DNA of 64,000 nucleotides from Desulfogranum mediterraneum DSM 13871 (lineage in GTDB: Bacteria > Desulfobacterota > Desulfobulbia > Desulfobulbales > Desulfobulbaceae): the NCBI RefSeq assembly GCF_000429965.1, contig NZ_KE387004.1, forward strand, positions 313,526 to 377,525, given 5' to 3'. The notes under the pieces were generated by a model, which worked only from the letters and a program-made list of their open reading frames with translations, was not told the origin of the DNA and made no database searches. Each line of letters begins with the position of its first letter. The stretch's first letter is position 1. The position numbers and the translations under genes are program-made. Below, one piece after another: positions 16,019-23,860 of this stretch.

Positions 16019-16504
16019 ATGCGATATATTTCACCCACCCTCATAGTTCTCTGCACGGCAACCCTGCTCAGCGCCGGTTGCACAACGGTTTCCCAGCCTG
16101 AACAGGTCCCCGGGGCTCACTCCAACCAGGAAATCATCCAGACCTCGGCCGTTGATTCCAGCTACCCCGGCCTGAAACGGATCATCGCCTCCCAGTATCT
16201 GGTCGGTTATATCAGTGTGGTCAACCCTAAACTCGGTTCCCAGGGCAGCTTCAGCAAGGCCCAGGTCACGGTCCAAAACCTGACCCAAAACCGCTATGAA
16301 CTGGAATATCAATACCAGTGGGAAGATAACGCCGGCTTTGCCGTCGCCTCTCCCCGCCCCTGGAAACGATTTGTCCTGGGCCCCAAAGAGGCCAAGGTCT
16401 TTTCCGAGATGGCCCTGCGCCAGGACGCCAGCCAGACCATGTTCACGGTTCGCCTGGTGGACGACGCCTTTATTGAGCTGAACAAACAACGTAACAAAAA
16501 ATAA
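16019..16504 (+). CDS. YcfL family lipoprotein (DUF1425)
   Basis: A 161-residue lipoprotein with a lipobox LLSAGC (Cys21). The mature part matches the YcfL/DUF1425 pattern, with KAQVTVQNLTQNRYELEYQY, PWKRFVLGPKEAKVFSEMAL and MFTVRLVD. The start is fixed at 16019 by GGAG at 16008-16011 (TTGGAGTGTACC-ATG). It precedes the lpoB-like gene by 15 nt, the same order as ycfL-lpoB in Escherichia coli, which makes the assignment firmer. Its molecular role is unknown in the family. The palindromic repeat immediately upstream may carry or disturb its promoter. Confidence 0.8.
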   Translation: MRYISPTLIVLCTATLLSAGCTTVSQPEQVPGAHSNQEIIQTSAVDSSYPGLKRIIASQYLVGYISVVNPKLGSQGSFSKAQVTVQNLTQNRYELEYQYQWEDNAGFAVASPRPWKRFVLGPKEAKVFSEMALRQDASQTMFTVRLVDDAFIELNKQRNKK

Positions 16505-16519
16505 AGCAAAGGAGTACCG

Positions 16520-17083
16520 ATGAACGCACGACAACTCAGCTGTTTGCTCAGTTCCCTTACCCTGGCCTTTGGATCCGCCTTTTTTTCAGGCTGTGCCCAG
16601 GTACCCACCAGTATCGGCAGCCAGAGCAACGTAGGCATGATCGCCGAGGGCGAACGGGTTCACCTGGATGACAAGATAACCGCCGAAGATATGGTCGCCC
16701 TGGCCGGCAAGGTCACGGAAAAAATGCTGGGATCTTCCCGGGTGCAGTCATGGCCTGGGAAAAAGAAACAACCTCTTCTGGTGATTGCGGTACCGGAAAA
16801 CACCACCCACGATGCCAACATCATCACCGAAGACCTCCAGGATGAGATCATCGCCAAAGTTCTTGATTCAGGGGTGGCCAGGGTGATTGACGAGAGCAGT
16901 GTCTCCTCCCGCTATGACTACATCATCAAGACCACCATCACCTCCACCAGCCAACGCGGCAACGGCGGCAGCAAGGTGACCTACTACACCTGCAAACTCC
17001 AGCTCTTCTCCCTGCGGGGTGAACGCCTGGGACAGTGGCATGACAAAATCGGCATGACCAAGGCTCCGCGCAGCTTTTTTTAG
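16520..17083 (+). CDS. lpoB: LpoB-like penicillin-binding-protein activator lipoprotein
   Basis: A 187-residue lipoprotein with lipobox FFSGC (Cys25) and a TolB/CsgG-like fold. RVHLDDKITAEDM is followed by VALAGKVTEKMLGSSRVQ, then a strand-rich core with LLVIAVPENTTHDANIITED and YYTCKLQLFSLRGERLGQW. LpoB reaches from the outer membrane to stimulate class A penicillin-binding proteins in enterobacteria. In more distant bacteria this family name is applied by similarity only, so the partner is not proven. It directly follows ycfL with an AAGGAG ribosome site, as in E. coli. The gene ends in a run of phenylalanines (RSFF). Confidence 0.75.
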   Translation: MNARQLSCLLSSLTLAFGSAFFSGCAQVPTSIGSQSNVGMIAEGERVHLDDKITAEDMVALAGKVTEKMLGSSRVQSWPGKKKQPLLVIAVPENTTHDANIITEDLQDEIIAKVLDSGVARVIDESSVSSRYDYIIKTTITSTSQRGNGGSKVTYYTCKLQLFSLRGERLGQWHDKIGMTKAPRSFF

Positions 17084-17264
17084 AGAACCACCCCATGACG
17101 GGTGGGGTACTCTTGAACCAAGAACAGCAACGACAGGGAAGAGCCGGTTCGCCTGCAACCAGCAACCGGCACTGTCTTGTTTCCAACCTGGCGAACTGGC
17201 TTACTCGGGGATTCATCCCTATGATTACTGCAGAACTCGATCAACCCGGAAAAGGAGGAGTACC

Positions 17265-17744
17265 ATGGACCGATTTCAGCCGTTGTTTGCCCCCCTGCTC
17301 GTTCTGACCTGTAGCCTCTCCCTCCTGAACGGTTGTGCCACCCACCAGGGGTATCAAGGCGCAGGGATGGGCGCTCTCACAGGTACCACCGCAGGGATTT
17401 TACTGGACCCGGACAATCGCTGGCGAGGTGCCGTCATCGGTGGCAGTTTAGGCGCACTGCTCGGCGGTTCCTTGACCGAATCCCCACGCTATTACACCAG
17501 TCCCTACCGTGACCCCTACCGTAATCCGTCCTACTACGGTCAGGCGACACCCTACTCGTACAGTCGTCAGCAGGCGAGCCGAGGCGCCCTCATCGGAGGA
17601 GTGACCGGCGCCACCGCAGGGGCCCTGCTGGACAACAGCAACTCCTGGAGAGGCGGTATCATTGGCGGTATTCTGGGTTCCCTCTTTGGCGGCAGCATCG
17701 GCAGCATCAACACCCAACCAGGCATTCCGATTCTGCACCCATAG
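17265..17744 (+). CDS. Glycine-zipper outer membrane lipoprotein
   Basis: A 159-residue lipoprotein: lipobox LLNGC (Cys24), then two glycine-zipper repeats (GMGALTGTTAGILLDPDNRW with RGAVIGGSLGALLGG; and GALIGGVTGATAGALLDNSN with SWRGGIIGGILGSLFGG). A Tyr/Pro/Arg-rich linker separates them. Such 17-kDa-antigen/SlyB-like proteins embed in the outer membrane or help keep it intact. A strong GGAGGAG ribosome site sets the start. It is 180 nt behind lpoB, so it may be transcribed separately. The two zippers share the motif LLD-x-(D/S)-N-x-W-RG, a sign of internal duplication. Confidence 0.8.
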   Translation: MDRFQPLFAPLLVLTCSLSLLNGCATHQGYQGAGMGALTGTTAGILLDPDNRWRGAVIGGSLGALLGGSLTESPRYYTSPYRDPYRNPSYYGQATPYSYSRQQASRGALIGGVTGATAGALLDNSNSWRGGIIGGILGSLFGGSIGSINTQPGIPILHP

Positions 17745-18090
17745 AGCTCTCCAAAAAAATACCGCTTTCTCTTTTCCTTTCATTTCCGAAGACATACGGG
17801 AGAGACAGGCTTCGATGGCCGGAAATAATGGTCCGGAGCCTTTGTCTCCCCCTGCCGCTCAGGTCACTGCCTGGAATATATTTTTCCCCTTGGGTTTTAT
17901 ACCGACCATTGTTTCTTTTTTTTTGATTCGCCCTCCTGCTATACGATAGACTGGGAGTACGGTTGCTGAAAAACTGTCCGTCGCTCGCGGCCTCTTCATC
18001 CCTCAGCATTCAGGACTGAAACAACGAGCCGCAGCCAGGAACGAGTTCTCTTGTACAACCACAACCAACAGAACCCGCAGGGAGAGAACC
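17745..18090. other. Intergenic region with no gene seen
   Basis: 346 nt, more AT-rich than its surroundings, with T-runs at 17920-17929 and a TATACGAT-like box near 17940 that could be a promoter for the solute-binding gene. No convincing hairpin or small gene was found. Confidence 0.4.
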
Positions 18091-18972
18091 ATGCGCCATC
18101 TCCTGTTACTGTTTAGTCTTGCCTGTTTTGCCCTCTCCACCACTCCCGGCTTGGCCACCGACCTGGAAGAGGTGCTGGCCCGGGGCGGGCTCAGACACCT
18201 CCAGATCCCCTATGCCAACTTCAACCTCGGGGACAACAAGGGGCTGAGCCATGAACTGATGAAGGGCTTTGCCGACGCCCTGGGAGTCAAATATGTGGCC
18301 GTGACCACGACCTGGAACAAGGCCATTGGTGACCTCACCGCGAGCCCCCTTCCCGGGAAGGAAGGGACACCCGCTCCGGCGGCTACTCCTCGGGTCCGTG
18401 GTGATGTCATCGCCAGCGGCTTCACCATCCTCCCCTGGCGAGAAGAACTGGTGGCCTTTTCCCTGCCCGTGTTTCCTACCCAGGTCTGGCTGGTGGCAGC
18501 CTCGAATTCTCCCCTGAGTCCCATTACACCCGGGGCCGGCACGGCCCAGGACATTCTCCAGGTGAAGCAACTGCTCAGGGGCAAAACCGTGCTTGGCAAG
18601 AAGGACACCTGCCTGGACCCCTGCCTCTACGAGTTGGCAGCGGTCCAGGCCCAGGTGCGCTATTTCTCCGGGGGGTTGAATGACCTGGCACCGGCGATCC
18701 TGCGCGGTGAAGCAGACGCCGCACTCCTGGATGTACCCGATGCCCTGATCGCCCTGGAAAAATGGCCGGGCCAGATCAAGATCATCGGCCCCATCTCCCC
18801 CCAGCAGCAGATGGCGGTCGGCTTTCGCCACCAATCCCCCCGATTACGTGCCGCCTTTAACCGCTACTTCACCACCCTGTGGCAGGATGGGAGCTACCAA
18901 GGGATGGTCCGGCGCCACTACCCCCATGCAGCCAGATACTTTCCTGCTTTTTTTGCAAAAAAATCGCCCTGA
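18091..18972 (+). CDS. Periplasmic family-3 solute-binding protein, probable sensor partner
   Basis: A 293-residue protein with a cleavable signal peptide (ending near PGLATDLEE) and an SBP_bac_3 fold. NKGLSHELMKGFADALGVKY is followed by a second lobe with GGLNDLAPAILRGEADAALL and a C-terminal RAAFNRYFTTLWQDGSYQGM. Such proteins bind small polar ligands such as amino acids. No transporter permease or ATPase follows. Instead a membrane sensor histidine kinase starts 14 nt downstream, so it may present its ligand to the kinase rather than to a transporter (inference). The GGGAGAG ribosome site supports the start. Confidence 0.75.
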   Translation: MRHLLLLFSLACFALSTTPGLATDLEEVLARGGLRHLQIPYANFNLGDNKGLSHELMKGFADALGVKYVAVTTTWNKAIGDLTASPLPGKEGTPAPAATPRVRGDVIASGFTILPWREELVAFSLPVFPTQVWLVAASNSPLSPITPGAGTAQDILQVKQLLRGKTVLGKKDTCLDPCLYELAAVQAQVRYFSGGLNDLAPAILRGEADAALLDVPDALIALEKWPGQIKIIGPISPQQQMAVGFRHQSPRLRAAFNRYFTTLWQDGSYQGMVRRHYPHAARYFPAFFAKKSP

Positions 18973-18986
18973 GCAACCTGAAAAAC

Positions 18987-21176
18987 ATGCCGCGGTCGCC
19001 CATGAAACGTTTCCTGAAAAGAATCCAGCTGGAACACTCTTTCCCCAAGATCATCATCGGCCTGGTCGCCCTCCTGGTGGCGGCACTCCTCTCGATCAAC
19101 TACCTCTCCCAACAGCGGCTCCGCCAAATAAGTCGTCTCCAGATCCAAAATCTCCTGGAAAATGAGGTACAGGCCGTCAACAACTTTCTCCAGGAACGAA
19201 GCAACGACCTCTACAAACTCTCCCTGGACAGAATATTGCTCTCCTATTTTGAAAACAGGGCTCTGGGAATGAGCATGGCCTACGGCCTGGGTGTCAGCCT
19301 CGCCAACACGGCCATCACCCTGGAGCAGATCTATCAGGCAAACACCCTTGGCGGTCAACCGATCTACGCACAACTCTCCCTGCTCAACCTGCAGGGAGAG
19401 ATCCTGACCAGCTTCCCCAGGTCCTCTCCAGGGACGATCACCCTCCCCCAAGGCTACGATAAGAGCAGCAAACGCCCCCAGCTCTTCCCCAGCGGCATGG
19501 GTCAGATCCAGCTGTTGACCCCCCTGTTTCTGGGAACGACCACGGTGGGGAGTATTCGGGCGGAGATCTCGCTCAAGACCATGGCCAGGCTGTTGCTCAA
19601 CCCGGCAAGCCACAAGGCCTTTTCAACCTTTAGCTACGATAAAAAAGTCCTCTACAGTTCCCGGCCGGAATACCATTTGAGTGATTCGTTCCTCTTGCTC
19701 TTCAGCAGCCCGCTCCCCCCCACTCCCCTGGACCTGGAGCTCGGCCTTATTCACTCCTCTCAGCAGCCCAGGGACACGGCATGGACCATGTTTGCCTCCC
19801 AGCAGGCGGGCAGTCCCCTCCGGCTTTTCCGCTTTGAGTATACCCAGGCGATCTACAACACCTTCCATGCCCTGATGGTGATGGGCGTACTGGCGCTGAT
19901 CTCTGCAGGCCTGATCCTCGGCCTGGCAGCCCTTTCCAGCTGGCAGGAGAGGGCCTTCAAGGCGCACCGGCTTCAGGCAACGGTGCTGGAGCAGGTCCCG
20001 GAAACCATCATCGTCACCGACATCGACGGCATCATCTCCTATGTCAACCCAGCCTTTGAACAGACCTCGGGATACGCCCGGACAGAGGTTATCGGTCAGC
20101 GTCCGGCGATCTTTCGTAGCGGCCTCCATGATCTGGCCTTTTACCAGGATCTCTGGAAAACCATCCGCAAGGGCCGCACCTGGTCCGGCCATTTCTCCAG
20201 CAGAAAAAAAGACGGCTCGATCTACCATGAAGATGCCACCATTGCGCCGGTACGTGACAGCAACGACAGGATCACTCATTTTGTGGCCGTCAAGAAAGAC
20301 GTGACCCAACTCCTGGAGATGCAGCGTCAGCTCGCCCAGGGGCAAAAACTTGAAGCCATCGGCCGCCTGGCGGCTGGTATTGCCCATGAGATCAACACCC
20401 CGACCCAATTTGTTCTCAGCAACACCTCCTTCCTGGAAGAGGCCTTTCAGGATCTGGACACCATGATCAGGGGCATGGAAAAACTGCTGCTCTCCCCTGT
20501 CCCGGGGGCTGTGCAGGAACAACAGGGTCAGGCCGTGGCCGAACTCCAGGAACAGGCGGACTGGTCCTTTCTTGGCAAAGAGATCCCCGAGGCGATCAGC
20601 CAGTCTCTGCTCGGACTACGTCGGGTGGCCGCCATTGTTTCCGCCATGAAACGCTTTGCCCATCCCAGTGAGGGGAACTACGAGTTGACCGATATCAACC
20701 AGTGCCTGCAAAGCACCACCACGGTTGCCCGTAATGAGTGGAAGTATGTGGCTGAGGTGGCATTCGATCTTGACCCAGAGCTCCCAGAGGTCCCCGGCAA
20801 CGCCGATGAATTGAACCAGGTCTTCCTCAACATCATCGTCAATGCTGCCCAGGCCCTGGGAGAGCAGGAGCGGCACGACCACCAGCCTGAGGGTATCATC
20901 ACCATCGCCACCCGGACGGCAGAACAAGAGATTGAGATTATCATCACTGACAACGGCTGCGGCATGGATAAGGAATTACGGGAAAAAATTTTTGAACCCT
21001 TTTTCACCACCAAAGAGCTGGGCCAGGGAACAGGCCAGGGCCTTGCCATAGCCAGGGATGTGGTCGAAAAACACCAGGGATCTATTCGGGTCAGCTCAGG
21101 TCTGCATCAGGGCACCAGCGTAACCGTTGCCCTGCCCCGCTCCGGATCGTTCACTGATCAGCAGGATCTCGGTTAA
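18987..21176 (+). CDS. Membrane sensor histidine kinase with PAS domain
   Basis: About 729 residues. TM1 lies at 22-36, then a roughly 255-residue periplasmic sensor (Cache-like in length), TM2 at about 293-318, a PAS domain (ETIIVTDIDGIISYVNPAFE), a HisKA-type box with phosphoacceptor H467 (AAGIAHEINTPTQFVLSN), and an ATPase domain. The ATPase has an N box (NQVFLNIIVNAAQAL), G1 (DNGCGMD), F box (FEPFFTTK) and G2 (GQGLAIA). There is no receiver domain and no response regulator gene beside it. It follows the solute-binding gene by 14 nt. The start is uncertain between 18987 and 19002; neither has a strong ribosome site. Confidence 0.85.
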   Translation: MPRSPMKRFLKRIQLEHSFPKIIIGLVALLVAALLSINYLSQQRLRQISRLQIQNLLENEVQAVNNFLQERSNDLYKLSLDRILLSYFENRALGMSMAYGLGVSLANTAITLEQIYQANTLGGQPIYAQLSLLNLQGEILTSFPRSSPGTITLPQGYDKSSKRPQLFPSGMGQIQLLTPLFLGTTTVGSIRAEISLKTMARLLLNPASHKAFSTFSYDKKVLYSSRPEYHLSDSFLLLFSSPLPPTPLDLELGLIHSSQQPRDTAWTMFASQQAGSPLRLFRFEYTQAIYNTFHALMVMGVLALISAGLILGLAALSSWQERAFKAHRLQATVLEQVPETIIVTDIDGIISYVNPAFEQTSGYARTEVIGQRPAIFRSGLHDLAFYQDLWKTIRKGRTWSGHFSSRKKDGSIYHEDATIAPVRDSNDRITHFVAVKKDVTQLLEMQRQLAQGQKLEAIGRLAAGIAHEINTPTQFVLSNTSFLEEAFQDLDTMIRGMEKLLLSPVPGAVQEQQGQAVAELQEQADWSFLGKEIPEAISQSLLGLRRVAAIVSAMKRFAHPSEGNYELTDINQCLQSTTTVARNEWKYVAEVAFDLDPELPEVPGNADELNQVFLNIIVNAAQALGEQERHDHQPEGIITIATRTAEQEIEIIITDNGCGMDKELREKIFEPFFTTKELGQGTGQGLAIARDVVEKHQGSIRVSSGLHQGTSVTVALPRSGSFTDQQDLG

Positions 21177-21178
21177 AC

Positions 21179-21207
21179 GGGCTCCTCCCAGCTTGACCAG
21201 GGAGCCC
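21179..21207 (+). terminator. Possible terminator behind the sensor kinase
   Basis: GGGCTCC (21179-21185) pairs with GGAGCCC (21201-21207), but only two T follow, so this is weak. Confidence 0.3.
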
Positions 21208-21265
21208 TTGGGCGGCTCCCCCGAATACCTCTGCCCGCCTTGAACTTGAATATGAACGACCTATC

Positions 21266-21313
21266 TTAGTAATCAGGACAGTTAGTAATCAAGACAGTTA
21301 GTAATCAGGACAG
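21266..21313 (+). repeat. Three tandem 16-bp direct repeats upstream of the selenoprotein gene
   Basis: TTAGTAATCAGGACAG occurs three times without gaps (21266, 21282, 21298); the middle copy has one G-to-A change. The array ends 30 nt before the ATG of the Sec-containing gene. Its place in the promoter suggests operator sites or a slippage expansion. Confidence 0.7.
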
Positions 21314-21342
21314 GATCCCGTTTTTCCCCTGGAGGTACGCCC

Positions 21343-21897
21343 ATGAGTAGTGTGAGCAAACAGGAACTGAGGCGACTCGCTTCACTCCCCATCCTTGACC
21401 GTCATGGCAAAGAGCAGAGCTACGGCTCCCTCTGGCAGGTCCAGAGGGTGGCTATGATCTTCGTCCGTCACTTTGGCTGACTCTTCTGCCGTCAGCAGGT
21501 TGCTGAACTGGCCAGACAGGAACAACAGTTTCTCAACGCCCCCTGTACCCTCATCGTCATCGGTAACGGCCAACCCACAGCCATAGCCCCCTTTATCCGT
21601 GCCACCGGCTATCGAGGCAGGATCTTCACAGATCCCGAGTTAACAGGCTTCAAGCTCCTGGGCTTCTCACGCACGATCCAGGGGGTCCTCGCCCCCAGCT
21701 CTTTTTTCAGCGGCCTCAGGGCACTCGGAGAGGGGCACAGGCCTGCAAGCCTGCAGGGAGACCTCCTCCAACTCGGCGGCGCAGCGGTGATCGGACCCGG
21801 ACCGCTGCTCTCATACTGCTACCGCAGCCGCAGGGCCGATGACCATCCCCCGCTCACCGAGCTCCTCAAGGCCTGCACCGGGGCAGCTGGATCCTGA
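21343..21897 (+). CDS. Peroxiredoxin-like (PRXL2/AAED1-type) selenoprotein with in-frame UGA
   Basis: Reading through the TGA at 21478-21480 gives one 184-residue protein. It starts at an ATG with GGAGG seven nt upstream and ends at TGA 21895. The UGA falls in FVRHFG-U-LFCRQQVAEL, where relatives have Cys in an FGCxxCR motif, so residue 46 would be selenocysteine in a UxxC redox centre. After the UGA the frame keeps the family pattern: LIVIGNGQP, IFTDPELTGFKLLGFSR, and a QGDLLQLGGAAVIGPG block followed by YCYRSRRADDHPP. The thioredoxin-like fold suggests a thiol or peroxide reductase role. A bacterial SECIS-like hairpin lies right after the UGA. A gene finder would split it or miss the N-terminus. 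A simple nonsense mutation is less likely given the position and hairpin. Confidence 0.88.
21485..21516 (+). promoter_or_regulatory. Bacterial SECIS-like hairpin for UGA decoding
   Basis: Starts 5 nt after the UGA. About 14 base pairs can form (21485-21497 with 21501-21516, with bulges at 21507, 21509 and 21512), closed by a GGU apical loop at 21498-21500. The loop is 18-20 nt from the UGA, matching SelB-binding elements such as that of fdhF, which also expose GGU. Confidence 0.78.
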
Positions 21898-21906
21898 ACC
21901 GGCCCA

Positions 21907-21937
21907 CCGGGGAGGAGAGCTTTCGCTCTCTCCCCGG
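21907..21937 (+). terminator. Strong hairpin after the selenoprotein gene
   Basis: CCGGGGAGGAGAGC pairs with GCTCTCTCCCCGG around a TTTC loop, with one bulge. It starts 10 nt past the stop but has no U-tract, so it may stabilise the 3' end or assist factor-dependent termination. Confidence 0.4.
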
Positions 21938-22031
21938 GCAGGACTTGTCATCCTCCCCCATCTTGGATTATGCTCAGCAGAACGATTAGCCCAGTCACGT
22001 TCTCTTCAGACATCAAACAGAGGAAGGATCC

Positions 22032-22589
22032 ATGGAAAAAAAAGTGTTAGTGCCCCTTGCCGATGGTATCGAAATGATAGAAGCACTGAGTATCGTCGAC
22101 GTCTTTCGCCGGGCAGGCGTCCGGGTGGATACCGCCTCGGTAAACGAGAAGATCATCACCTCTTCCCATAATGTCCGGATCGAAGCCGACAGGCTGATCG
22201 AGGAGTGTATTGCCGAAGACTACGACCTGGTGGCGTTGCCCGGTGGGATCCCGGGAGCAGAAAACCTGCAGAGCTCCAAGCCCTTGATCGAGATCCTCAA
22301 GAGGCAGAATACCCAGGGAAAACTCTACGCTGCCATCTGTGCCTCACCTGCGGTGGTCCTCCAGCCCCATGGCCTCCTGGAGGGGAAGAGGGCCACCTGT
22401 CACCCCCTGTTCATCGCTGACCTTGCCGGTAATGAGTGCGCCGAGGTGAAGGTGGTGCGGGACAAGAACTGTGTCACCAGCAGAGGAGCAGGCACGGCCG
22501 TTGATTTTGCCCTGGAACTGTTGGCCATCCTCATGGGCGAGGAGAAGAAGAGGGAGGTGGCTGCAGGCATGGTGGTCGAGATCTCCTGA
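22032..22589 (+). CDS. DJ-1/PfpI family protein (YajL/ThiJ type)
   Basis: A 185-residue protein with the DJ-1 nucleophile elbow at Cys103 (LYAAICASPAVVL) and the conserved acidic partner Glu14 (DGIEMIE), plus the ALPGGIPGAENLQ loop. DJ-1 proteins are reported as glyoxalase III or protein and nucleotide deglycases that protect against methylglyoxal and oxidative stress. Length and motifs are full. It follows the peroxiredoxin-like selenoprotein gene on the same strand with about 135 nt between, so a shared stress-defence theme is plausible but not shown. The AGGAAGGATCC ribosome site supports the start. Confidence 0.87.
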   Translation: MEKKVLVPLADGIEMIEALSIVDVFRRAGVRVDTASVNEKIITSSHNVRIEADRLIEECIAEDYDLVALPGGIPGAENLQSSKPLIEILKRQNTQGKLYAAICASPAVVLQPHGLLEGKRATCHPLFIADLAGNECAEVKVVRDKNCVTSRGAGTAVDFALELLAILMGEEKKREVAAGMVVEIS

Positions 22590-22957
22590 GCCCTGCCATA
22601 ATCCCCCCCTCACAAAAGCTCGCTTCGGGTCGCTTCCTCGCTCCCAGGCCGGGTGCCAGGGCAATGGCCTCCACTGCCCTGGCACCCGGCTCAAGTCCAG
22701 CTCTGAATCCAGGCATCGGGGAAGACGCACCTCCCCCCTGCCGGCGCAGCCCGGTTTTTGAAGATTCGAGGATGATCTCAGCAGAATCAACGAAAGGACA
22801 AGGCAGACAGCAACCAGCGAAGAGGGCAGCAGTCACAGCAGGAATCAAATCAAGAGAGGAGATGGGGAAACATCGGGGCATGGGGAGCCAGGAAGGATGG
22901 GGCCAGGAGGCTACAACAAGTGGGATAGCGTGCCGGGCTTAAGTCAACAGCTCCAAA
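22590..22957. other. Intergenic region containing a perfect 16-bp hairpin
   Basis: No gene is recognisable. The notable element is a perfect 16-bp inverted repeat, GCCGGGTGCCAGGGCA (22648-22663) with its complement at 22675-22690 and an 11-nt loop, without a U-tract. It may be the DJ-1 gene's 3' hairpin or a REP-like element. Confidence 0.5.
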
Positions 22958-22994
22958 CAAAAACAGGGATGTAAGCTTCAAGCTTACATCCCTG
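22955..22994 (-). terminator. Intrinsic terminator of initiator tRNA copy 1
   Basis: Perfect 13-bp stem (22964-22976 with 22982-22994), 5-nt loop, then UUUUUGUUUG in the minus direction. It lies 9 nt past the tRNA CCA end. Confidence 0.88.
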
Positions 22995-23003
22995 GAATAA
23001 TCG

Positions 23004-23080
<77 letters not shown>

Positions 23081-23093
23081 ACGCGTGGAGAGA

Positions 23094-23122
23094 TATTTAC
23101 CATCTCTCCCCTTCCCTGTCAA
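23094..23122 (-). promoter_or_regulatory. Promoter of initiator tRNA copy 1
   Basis: Minus-strand TTGACA (23117-23122), 17-nt spacer, TAAATA (23094-23099), 14 nt before the tRNA 5' end. Near-consensus, and repeated identically at copy 2. Confidence 0.85.
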
Positions 23123-23174
23123 CACTTTGTGTCATCAGCAGAAAAAACATACCGAGCGTTAAAGCAACCGCTCC

Positions 23175-23214
23175 AAACAAAAACAGGGATGTACGCTTCA
23201 AGCGTACATCCCTG
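23175..23214 (-). terminator. Intrinsic terminator of initiator tRNA copy 2
   Basis: Same 13-bp stem and loop as copy 1, with an A-T pair replaced by C-G on both arms (GTACGC/GCGTAC for GTAAGC/GCTTAC), followed by the same U-rich tail. Confidence 0.88.
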
Positions 23215-23223
23215 GAATAATCA

Positions 23224-23300
<77 letters not shown>

Positions 23301-23313
23301 ACGCGTGGAGAGA

Positions 23314-23342
23314 TATTTACCATCCCCCCCCTTGCCTGTCAA
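23314..23342 (-). promoter_or_regulatory. Promoter of initiator tRNA copy 2
   Basis: Minus-strand TTGACA (23337-23342), 17-nt spacer, TAAATA (23314-23319), 14 nt before the tRNA. Confidence 0.85.
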
Positions 23343-23404
23343 GATTAAATCCCCCCTTGCCTTTCTTTTTGCGCTTTCCTCTCCTTTTCCCGGCTCAGCT
23401 GCCC

Positions 23405-23860
23405 TCAAGAGGGATCAGCAGGCACCAGGGCAGCGATCCGGGCCCGGACCTCCTCGGGAAAGGGGCTGAGTTTCCCCTGCCGATCGGTACAGGCCAGGGT
23501 GGTGAAGCCGCGTACCAGCAACTGCTCGTTCCCCGCCTCTACCCTGGTGATGGCGTAATGAAAACGGCAGGAGACCCGCTTGACCTCGACCAGGGAGGTG
23601 GCAATGGTGAGCAGGTCATCGTAACGGGCAGGCGCCTTGAAACGGAGATAACTCTCGGTCAGGGGCAGGATGCAGCCCAACTCCTCCATCCTGGAGTAGG
23701 GCAGGGCCCAGGCCCGCATCATCTCGGTGCGACCGATCTCAAAGTAACGCAGATAGTTGGCATTGTAGACCACCCCTGCGGCATCGGTGTCCCCGTAGAT
23801 CACCCGGCAGGTGGTGGTAAAGATCGGTTCACGCAGGCCTGTGGAGAGCGACCTAGCCAT
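23405..23860 (-). CDS. Acyl-CoA thioesterase, YbgC/4-hydroxybenzoyl-CoA thioesterase type
   Basis: A 151-residue hot-dog fold protein with the family signature YGDTDAAGVVYNANYLRYFE near residues 22-41, including the catalytic-region Asp and the following helix. Members hydrolyse acyl-CoA or acyl-ACP thioesters in the cytoplasm; the substrate cannot be predicted. The start is the ATG at 23860, 8 nt inside the end of the phosphoglycerate mutase-like gene. The two are therefore translationally coupled and part of an operon with hom. Confidence 0.83.
   Translation of the reverse strand: MARSLSTGLREPIFTTTCRVIYGDTDAAGVVYNANYLRYFEIGRTEMMRAWALPYSRMEELGCILPLTESYLRFKAPARYDDLLTIATSLVEVKRVSCRFHYAITRVEAGNEQLLVRGFTTLACTDRQGKLSPFPEEVRARIAALVPADPS

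Noticed and set aside
10408-17083. Curli secretion operon
   Set aside because: CsgG-like folds are present, but there is no CsgA/CsgB subunit with curlin repeats and no CsgE/CsgF, while YcfL and LpoB point to an envelope complex instead.
17088-17105. CCACCC/GGGTGG hairpin after lpoB as a terminator
   Set aside because: Stem of only 6 bp and no U-tract follows.
21478-21480. Simple nonsense mutation or sequencing error in the peroxiredoxin-like gene
   Set aside because: The stop is TGA, falls on the catalytic Cys position, and is followed at the right distance by a GGU-loop hairpin; the rest of the frame is undamaged.
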